Shown here piece by piece: positions 57,501 through 64,000 of a stretch of DNA of 64,000 nt. Under the pieces are notes generated by a model. The model was not told the DNA's origin and did not search any database. It saw only the letters and a program-made list of their open reading frames with translations. Made by a program: the position numbers and the translations under genes. The DNA comes from Cladorhizidae sp. MBARI D1340-BT2 (lineage: Eukaryota; Porifera; Demospongiae; Poecilosclerida; Cladorhizidae): the NCBI GenBank assembly GCA_028752905.1, contig JAQNBH010000017.1, positions 34,691,364 to 34,755,363 of the forward strand, in the 5' to 3' direction. The number at the start of each line of letters is the position of its first letter. Position 1 is the first letter of the stretch.

Positions 57501-57839
57501 AAAATTACCTATAATATATCCGCTCAAAAACTGTCCTTGATGGTCTTGCAAACTTCAAATCCTTTATAATACCAGGTGTCCAGCTGTTAATGGCACTCTC
57601 TGGCGTGTAGTTGCACCCTCTGGTGTGTTAATGGCACCCTCTGGTGTGTTGATAGCACCATCTGGTGTGTTAATGGAACCCTCTGGTGTGTAATGCTTGG
57701 TGTTTCACAATGCAACACTTCATTCTTTGTCTTTTGCCGAAGGTGTTTGCACTCGGAGAAGAAGTATGGTCCACCCTCTGTTTGTGAGCACTGCCGTACT
57801 AGATGTGCCTTCCCCAAGCCGGCTGACATCAAGAGAAAG
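51534..57839 (+). CDS. FAM76-like protein, N-terminal zinc-finger exons
   Basis: FAM76 is a conserved eukaryotic family with cysteine pairs in its N-terminal half; human FAM76B is nuclear-speckle localised. Exon 1 starts at ATG 51534 (MSSKRSSGSTTERLFACTNC, then SASQQLCK). Further exons are 51975-52031 (FPSVTCCYCKLEYHPI), 52104-52170 (HACEHCARDVKQYGK), 52240-52298 (SSCAVCTLQSAFNGKKCTR) and 57743-57839 (CLHSEKKYGPPSVCEHC, then CAFPKPADIKRK). Phases of exons 2 to 5 agree. At the end of exon 1 the conserved CRHP is one frame off (see findings). Intron 4 is 5.4 kb and holds the 21-bp and 46-bp arrays. The coiled-coil C-terminus was not found and may lie outside the window. Confidence 0.88.
52435..54617. 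repeat. 21-bp minisatellite, about 104 copies, in FAM76-like intron 4
   Basis: Unit GATGCATTAGCAACGAGTGTG, with variants GTG/GCG/TTC for GCA and AAT/AGT for AAC. Because 21 is a multiple of three and the unit lacks stops in most frames, open frames of 500-690 codons arise on both strands. Two copies (near 52972 and 54460) lack two bases. Variant patterns form higher-order blocks, for example similar runs at 53170-53330 and 53410-53560. Confidence 0.97.
54620..56735. other. Intronic sequence, FAM76-like gene
   Basis: Nothing coding was recognised. CGTCACAAATCCGTGACATG and related ACGTCACAGTTACGTGAC-type motifs near 56505-56575 form small inverted repeats. Confidence 0.4.
56740..57370. repeat. 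46-bp minisatellite, about 13 copies
   Basis: Units of CTCCATAACTCTGCTAGCTG, CTGCTTGGATGGCTAGGTGA, TCTTGT. Shortened copies lack the CTGCTAGCTG part. Confidence 0.92.
57585..57700. repeat. Short tandem repeat GCACCCTCTGGTGTGTTAATG
   Basis: About six copies of a roughly 21-bp unit lie directly upstream of FAM76-like exon 5. Confidence 0.85.
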
Positions 57840-57889
57840 GTCACTGAGTGCTACTGAGTGGCTGATGTTTGATATCTGCTTGTCCACCT

Positions 57890-58872
57890 ATGTACTTCAA
57901 CCTGCCTCAACCCAGTGTGATGTTGGTCCAGTGTGTGTCCATAGAGCTATTGTCAACCTACTTCAACCTGCCTCAACCCAGTGTGATGTTGGTCCAGTGT
58001 GTATCCATAGAGCTATTGTCAACCCACTTCAACCTGCCTCAACCCAGTGTGATGTTGGTCCAGTGTGTGTCCATAGAGCTATTGTCAACCTATTTCAACC
58101 TGCCTCAACCCAGTGTGATGTTGGTCCAGTGTGTGTCCATAGAGCTCTTGTCAACCTACTTCAACCTGCCTCAACCCAGTGTGATGTTGGTCCAGTGTGT
58201 GTCCATAGAGCTATTGTCAACCTATTTCAACCTGCCTCAACCCAGTGTGATGTTGGTCCAGTGTGTGTCCATAGAGCTCTTGTCAACCTACATGTACTTC
58301 AACCTGCCTCAACCCAGTGTGATGTTGGTCCAGTGTGTGTCCATAGAGCTCTTGTCAACCTACTTCAACCTGCCTCAACCCAGTGTGATGTTGGTCCAGT
58401 GTGTGTCCATAGAGCTCTTGTCAACCTACTTCAACCTGCCTCAACCCAGTGTGATGTTGGTCCAGTGTGTGTCCATAGAGCTCTTGTCAACCTACTTCAA
58501 CCTGCCTCAACCCAGTGTGATGTTGGTCCAGTGTGTGTCCATAGAGCTATTGTCAACCTATTTCAACCTGCCTCAACCCAGTGTGATGTTGGTCCACTGT
58601 GTGTCCATAGAGCTCTTGTCAACCTACATGTACTTCAACCTGCCTCAACCCAGTGTGATGTACAGGTCCAGTGTGTGTCCATAGAGCTCTTGTCAACCTA
58701 CTTCAACCTGCCTCCACCCAGTGTGGTGTTGGTCCAGTGTGTGTCCATAGAGCTCTTGTCAACCTACTTCAACCTGCCTCAACCCAGTGTGATGTTGGTC
58801 CAGTGTGTGTCCATAGAGCTCTTGTCAACCTACTTCAACCTGCCTCAACCCAGTGTGATGTTGGTCCAGTGT
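57890..58872. repeat. 66-bp minisatellite, about 15 copies, after FAM76-like exon 5
   Basis: Unit TGTGATGTTGGTCCAGTGTG, TGTCCATAGAGCTCTTGTCA, ACCTACTTCAACCTGCCTCA, ACCCAG. Some copies carry CATGTA as a 6-base insertion. All copies are open in several frames, giving spurious ORFs of 271-398 codons. Confidence 0.95.
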
Positions 58873-58885
58873 GTGTCTCCTACAA
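58854..58885 (+). CDS. Possible FAM76-like exon 6 formed by the last repeat unit
   Basis: After CCTCAACCCAG a short open stretch reads CDVGPVCVSY and ends at a donor-like GTAAGT. Joined to exon 5 (…IKRK) it resembles the conserved family segment (RKVDG..LC..C.LSYK), but it is shorter and lacks one cysteine. It is therefore tentative. Confidence 0.35.
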
Positions 58886-58889
58886 GTAA

Positions 58890-59280
58890 GTGACCTCTGG
58901 GGTCACCATTCGGGTTATCACCACATGCTTGAGAGAGTCATTGTTACTAGTAATGTGCTAATATGCCTCATAATCCAATTGCCCAACTGCACCGAGACTC
59001 GTTCACGATACTCTTGCGGCTGCTTCCCACAGCCCTATAAATAGTGTGTTTGAGTTAGTGTATGGAGAAGAATGAATCATGTATAATCATGCATAATCAA
59101 TCTCAAGCATGCGAGTATTTCATAAAAGCATATTCTGGTCAATAGCCATCTCTAGTGTGGTGTCGAACTGGTGGCTACCATAGGTATGTACAGTTCCAAG
59201 GCATTGTTAACATTTTTTTAATTTTTATGAAGATAATTACAATTTAATCCACCTGCTCTATTGTCATAAAATAGTCTTAA
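58890..59280. other. Non-coding stretch
   Basis: Nothing recognised. Confidence 0.35.
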
Positions 59281-59284
59281 AACT

Positions 59285-59700
59285 TGACTTCCGGTGCGAC
59301 AGTGTGGGTGAGGAAGATGAAGATAAATGTTATGATAGCAACTGCCACCACAGAGTTCTCTACGAAGGCTTTGTTGGTGTTTCTGGAAGTTCTCTTGCAG
59401 AGGCATCCATGCTTACCTGGAACCGCTCTGAATCCCTTTGCTCTTGAGAAAGGAGGTGCTCCTGAAATGGATTTCTTTGATGTAAGTTTCATTGTGGACT
59501 TAGTGATGTAGCTATGTGTAGCTTTTGTTTGCTTACCTCAATGGAGCTGATTCTTAGACCACATCCTAACGAGTTTGAAAAGCTGATTTGAGGAGGAAAG
59601 TTGTAGTTACATGGCGGCAATATAAAACCACAAATAATAATGTTGGTGGTCGATCGACTAAGGTGGAGAACTCGAGGTCGAATAGAAAAAGGTCAAATAG
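59285..59700 (+). mobile_element. Diverged second copy of the Mutator/YqaJ element segment
   Basis: 59400-59580 aligns with 4760-4960 on the same strand: CATGCTTACCTGGAACCGCT / TATGCTTACCAGGAATTGCT, TGTGTAGCTTTTGTTTGCTA, AGCTGATTCTTA, ATCCTAACGAGTTTGAAAAG / TTCTAATGAGCTTGAGAAG. The similarity appears to continue to about 59690 (GTCGATCGACTAAGGTGGAG / GCATTCAATCAGCTAAGATC). In the left copy this segment lies between the transposase and YqaJ parts. Confidence 0.6.
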
Positions 59701-59764
59701 AAAAAGGGTGTGTCTCTACTGCAGAGGTCCATAACCAACGCATGCTTCATAGTTGACAAGATGG

Positions 59765-60510
59765 CTCATCCAGGGCTGGTAGGAACCATTCCTCATCCTG
59801 GGCTGGTAGGAACCATTCCTCATCCTGGGCTGGTAGGAACCATTCCTCATCCTGGGCTGGTAGGAACCATTCCTCATCCTGGGCTGGTAGGAACCATTCC
59901 TCATCCTGGGCTGGTAGGAACCATTCCTCATCCTGGGCTGGTAGGAACCATTCCTCATCCTGGGCTGGTAGGAACCATTCCTCATCCTGGGCTGGTATGA
60001 ACCATTCCTCATCCTGGGCTGGTAGGAACCATTCAACTCATCCTGGGCTGGTAGGAACCATTCCTCATCCTGGGTGGTACATGTAGGAACCATTCCTCAT
60101 CCAGGGCTGGTAGGAACCATTCCTCATCCTGGGCTGGTAGGAACCATTCCTCATCCTGGGCTGGTAGGAACCATTCCTCATCCTGGGCTGGTAGGAACCA
60201 TTCCTCATCCTGGGCTGGTAGGAACCATTCCTCATCCTGGGCTGGTAGGAACCATTCCTCATCCTGGGCTGGTAGGAACCATTCCTCATCCTGGGCTGGT
60301 ATGAATCATTCCCTCATCCTGGGCTGGTATGAACCATTCCCTCATCCTGGGCTGGTAGGAACCATTCCTCATCCTGGGCTGGTATGAACCATTCCCTCAT
60401 CCTGGGCTGGTAGGAACCATTCCTCATCCAGGGCTGGTATGAATCATTCCCTCATCCAGGGCTGGTAGGAACCATTCCTCATCCTGGGCTTGTAGGAACC
60501 ACTCCTGCTC
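59765..60510. repeat. 27-bp minisatellite, about 27 copies
   Basis: Unit CATCCTGGGCTGGTAGGAAC, CATTCCT. Interruptions occur near 60035 (AACTCA) and 60073 (TGGTACATG). Frames on both strands are repeat artefacts. Confidence 0.95.
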
Positions 60511-60519
60511 TCTTTTGGT

Positions 60520-61980
60520 GCTAAAATTGTATGTCTGGGCACAACCAGTTACATGCACCCAAAGTGGGGGCCCTGGATTGAGTGCTCTAGGAATTAAACA
60601 CATGTATGTGTTCATCACAAACATTTGAAACTTCTTGAGTGGTTTCTTGTTGCTTTTGAATAACAGGGAGGTGCTAATGATCCGTGAAAGGAATTTTGAT
60701 AGAAGGAGAGAGCATTCTCTGATGAATTATCTCATCATGTAGAGTGTGAGTCATGCACAGACTTGGCTGAGCTTCATGAACTCAATACATGCATTTGCAT
60801 ATACAGTGTTGGTGCATGATGCCTGTACACAATGCTACATATCTTGAGATATGTTTTTATAGGAGTTAAGAACTAAATGATGTCTGGCTACATGGACTTG
60901 ACCTTTGTACCAAGTTTAAACCTTTTGGATGCATTTCATTCTTGAATAGTGAGGTCAACTCTGGAAATAAAATTCTACATAGAAAGTGCTTAATTTATAC
61001 TGTAATGGGAGGTACTCTTTAGGGCTGAGAATTAAAATAATATGATGTGTTTTTGCTCCTTGCATTTATTGAGACGTAGCAGGAGTCAAGGATGCCTTCT
61101 TGATCGCTCAAGGGTTCTATCAGATAGGCACTGTTGACATGCTAGCTAGCTCAGCGACGGTTAGTAATGTTCAAACAGGATGTCGAGCGAAGTCGTGTGG
61201 CATTGTTTGGGTGGGGACCCAGGTATGTGAGAAAAGTTAAGTTCACACGTACAGGGAGGCTGTTTATTACTCCGTGTGATGTTATTTACGTGCGTACATA
61301 CACCTGAGGCGAAAAGCTTTTCAAAAGAGTAAGGTTCTTACTTCAAACAAGGAATACTGTTGTTTATCTAGCTAGCTAGTGTTTGGGCAAGAGACTGTGG
61401 TCTCTTACTATTTTGCTATCCAGTATACACCTTGATCTTTAAAGCTATACAGCAGGCAATGGATTTCTCTTGGAGTTCTCTACCTCCATGCTACTTCCTC
61501 TAGTCATGGCTGCCTTCACCTAGAGCTGGATAAGTGGTACTCACTTTTTTTAGCCGTTCAGTTTTTTCATGTCAAAGCTGACGACAGTGGTGCTTGCATG
61601 CGTAAACTTTGCATGCTACTTCAGCAACTGTGAGTCAAGTAGGATTAGATGCAACCTTGCTAGCCAACAGCTCCAGGTGGATTTCACATGCCAGCTCTAG
61701 TGAATTTGTTTTTGTAATGGCCTCAAATTTGCACTCTTGGAGCAGATATCGGCCATTGTTGGGAACATGAACCTCTGCCTGCCTCTAGTGGCCCTGAGAG
61801 TAAAGAAGCCACACATGTTCTTCAGGTGCACAAGCATCTCCATTATACACTTAATGTATGTCGTGAGAAACTCTGAGATTAGAGGGTTTTCTTCCTGTGA
61901 GAAGCCTTTGACAGAGTTCTTGTTCCTCTTGAGTAATTATTGTATGTTGGAGAGGGTGTGGTCATGGGTTGGTTTTATAT
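60520..61980. other. Intergenic stretch, no gene recognised
   Basis: FAM76 C-terminal exons were looked for here without success. The frame at 61737-61982 matches nothing I recognise. Confidence 0.35.
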
Positions 61981-61984
61981 AGGT

Positions 61985-62110
61985 AAAGTTTGTGAACATA
62001 TTCATTGTTCTCCCCAGAACATTTAAGCGCATTGGTCTGGTATCCCTTTGAATTTGAAGGTGTCGATTGATATGCTGTACTGTTCTACTATATGGTTCAA
62101 AGTTCATTTT
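61985..62110 (-). repeat. Dispersed repeat, inverted copy of 30850-30955
   Basis: GTTTGTGAACATATTCATTG, TTCTCCCCAGAACATTTAA, GGTATCCCTTTGAATTTGAA and ATGCTGTACTGTTCTACTAT are the reverse complement of the block at 30850-30955, with few differences. Confidence 0.75.
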
Positions 62111-62129
62111 TGTCAAACTGATGCAATAA

Positions 62130-63280
62130 AATTTCATTGTGGGTGTGGTTGGTGAAAATTTTCAGCAGTTCTAGCTGCACATTAGCTCGCAAGTGAGACT
62201 TGCCGAAGCGTAGAAGTCCAGACGAGGGTGTTCCTAGCAGAGCTTAAACAGGCAGAGGAAGGCTGGCATTGATAAATAATGGAAGTTGACCTTTCCCTGG
62301 ATGTTAGAGGTGGAGGATGGGCAAGGTGTGGTGGCATGTTTGCTCTGCTGATAGGTATAGGCTTAGGAAAGTCGCCATCATCTGAGCAACATGGATTAAC
62401 TTGCCTCGCACGACTCTAAAAGACAGAGCTTAGTGAAGCATGCGAAGAGCGAGTGCTACATCACGGTAGGCTGACTTGAGTTTAGGGTGATGGTGCAGTG
62501 CCTAGGAGCGATTGTAGCTTAGCCCTCACTTTCCAGAAAGAGTCTCCTTTTCTCTCTCTCTCTCTGTCTTGGTGTTTATTTCCAGAATCCTCATTGTAAC
62601 AGTACACAACAGTTACTTCACCGACGAAGTATTTATAATCACTATTATAATATGAGTATTCAGGCTTCAATATAATTGTCGAGTATGTATGTCAGTCGTA
62701 CTGCTTGTTGCATGATACTGTACTGATTCATAGCTCTTTTACATGCATCAATATTATGTCTAGTCCAGTGCACTTCCTGCAACCTGTAAACACAATAATG
62801 AATACAAGACCAAAAAACACAGACCATCATGGTTTATTAGCCCGCTACTCTACCGATGACATGCCAATATCCTTTACAAAAATCCCGGGGAGAACACTGA
62901 TATTGTGTGTGACTAATCTTAAAAGCGAGATACGTAAGCTATTTTGGCCTATTTGTAATAGATATCATTGTGCATCCAAAAGGCACAAATACACCTGACT
63001 CTAGACTTGTGTCACTACATACACACATCTACATGTATGTATATATTATGTAGTATAATTATGTATAGTGCTCATAGTAGTAATAAACTAGGTAAACTCT
63101 GGTTGTTAAGCTTCTCGATATGTACATGTATGTAGCACACAAAACCACTGTCAGGTGGCCCTCTCTCTTGTCCTTACAAACCATGGTGTCCTTATGGTAT
63201 CTTGCTCGGAAGTGCTGGTCTCAATGTCGTTGGGAAAAGCATCGGTTGTGCATAGTTGTATTAGCTTTAGTGCCTAGGTA
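62130..63280. other. Intergenic stretch, no gene recognised
   Basis: A CT run lies at 62551-62570. No coding homology was recognised. Confidence 0.35.
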
Positions 63281-63287
63281 ACGCATT

Positions 63288-63683
63288 TCAACAAAATATT
63301 GAGGCAAGCATTTTCATTAAGTGTGCCCATGCCTGTATGTACGATTGTCCACAGTCTTCCATGGTTTGCTGATGAGCTTCTTGCTGCTCGTTTGCAGTGG
63401 ACCTCTTGCCCTTTTCCCAGTCTTCTAGTAGTGCAGGTAACTCTCCTCCGCAGCCTATGAAGTTCCAAAAATACTTTCCAACGTACACACTAATGGTACA
63501 CCTGGCTCATGAAGAATGCCAACACAGAGCTTGTTGCAATAATCATTCTCATCTTTAGCTAAGTGGAGGTTTTTGCCATAAAGGATATCTACTTGAATGG
63601 TTCTGTAGACAAACATGCTTTGAGGAGTAAGGTCAATTGCTAGCTCCTTGTTGGTTGCCTCTAGAGATTTGTTCGTAATCTCA
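63288..63683 (-). CDS. Unrecognised gene, two exons with a 47-nt intron
   Basis: On the minus strand a strong acceptor (TCTCTCTCCCTCTCTCTCCAG) opens exon 63502-63683: EITNKSLEATNKELAIDLTP, FVYRTIQVDILYGKNLHLAK, then NDYCNKLCVGILHEPG. An intron of 47 nt (GTGTAC ... TTCATAG, 63455-63501) is followed in the right phase by exon 63288-63454: CGGELPALLEDWEKGKRSTA, then EQQEAHQQTMEDCGQSYIQA, with a TGA at the end. Either this is the last exon or another donor is used before the stop. Composition and phase agreement favour a real gene, but I do not recognise the family. Upstream exons would lie to the right of 63683. Confidence 0.55.
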
Positions 63684-63905
63684 CTGGAGAGAGAGGGAGA
63701 GAGAGAGACTCCGTCTGGTTCGAGAGATTAACTCCTCCTTAGAGTGTCTTATGAGACTAGTTCCTCCATTATCCAATTATCCATCTATCTAGTGTAAAAA
63801 ATATATTTGCAAATGTTTAATGTTTAGTCGGTGTGCATTATTTAGGAATAAAACTTATTGGCAGTTGAGTGCCTGTTTCTTTCATGTGGTTGCCAGAGGT
63901 GGGGC

Positions 63906-64000
63906 ACAGTACAGTGTGTGTGTGTGTTGAGGCTAGAGGCAGGGCACACAAGAGCTTATTGTACAGAGTGTGTGTGCGTGTGTGTGTGTGTGTGTGTGTG
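63906..64000. repeat. TG microsatellites at the right edge
   Basis: (TG)n runs at 63916-63927 and 63969-64000. The second runs into the window end. Confidence 0.9.

Noticed and set aside
57697..58893. 398- and 271-codon open frames
   Set aside because: They arise from the 66-bp tandem array. The first one also runs over FAM76-like exon 5 in the wrong frame.

Overview
This window looks like nuclear DNA of an early-branching animal, most likely a demosponge. Three observations support that: very short GT-AG introns (about 47, 56 and 64 bp) between well-formed exons; animal-specific genes (a CYP39/CYP7-type cytochrome P450 and a FAM76 family gene); and fragments of a mitochondrial genome resembling those of sponges or cnidarians. 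The sponge assignment is an inference, and a cnidarian is not excluded. The window holds no bacterial gene organisation and no CRISPR array.

Only three loci look like host genes. (1) A P450 of the CYP39/CYP7 type lies on the + strand with seven recognisable exons between 10658 and 17548. The I-helix, ExxR and haem-cysteine motifs are all intact, while transposon and mitochondrial debris fills its long introns. (2) A FAM76-like gene lies on the + strand with exons between 51534 and 57839, and possibly a further one at 58854. Its large fourth intron carries a 21-bp minisatellite of about 104 copies. (3) An unrecognised gene on the - strand near the right end (63288-63683) has two exons around a 47-nt intron.

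The rest is mostly mobile elements and tandem repeats. From left to right: a minus-strand Ty3-like LTR element (1 to about 3100); a Mutator/YqaJ-type DNA transposon relic (3122-5530); a ZBED-type hAT relic (5790-7370); a nad5 numt (8130-9055); a ZMYM1-like hAT relic inside the P450 gene; a second nad5 numt fragment; an rns plus tRNA-Trp(UCA) numt (about 18385-18648); a Penelope-like GIY-YIG fragment (22195-22548) with palindromic repeats of one family scattered over the window; two copies of a non-LTR element with a restriction-like C-terminus (22660-23230 and 24620-26450); a Jockey/CR1-like LINE (26857-29160); a pogo-like MITE (32474-33014); and a complete but degenerate Ty3-like LTR element (33143-41856) with a 5-bp target duplication and a piggyBac-like transposon nested in its 3' LTR. 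From 42 to 60.5 kb the window is dominated by minisatellites.

The most notable result is the domain order of the LTR elements. In the complete one the order is gag, protease, integrase, reverse transcriptase, RNase H, that is, integrase upstream of a Ty3-type RT. The partial one at the left edge also has integrase directly after protease with no RT between them. This is the order described for Gmr1-like elements and differs from ordinary Ty3/gypsy elements. Many long open frames in the window are artefacts of minisatellites whose period is a multiple of three.
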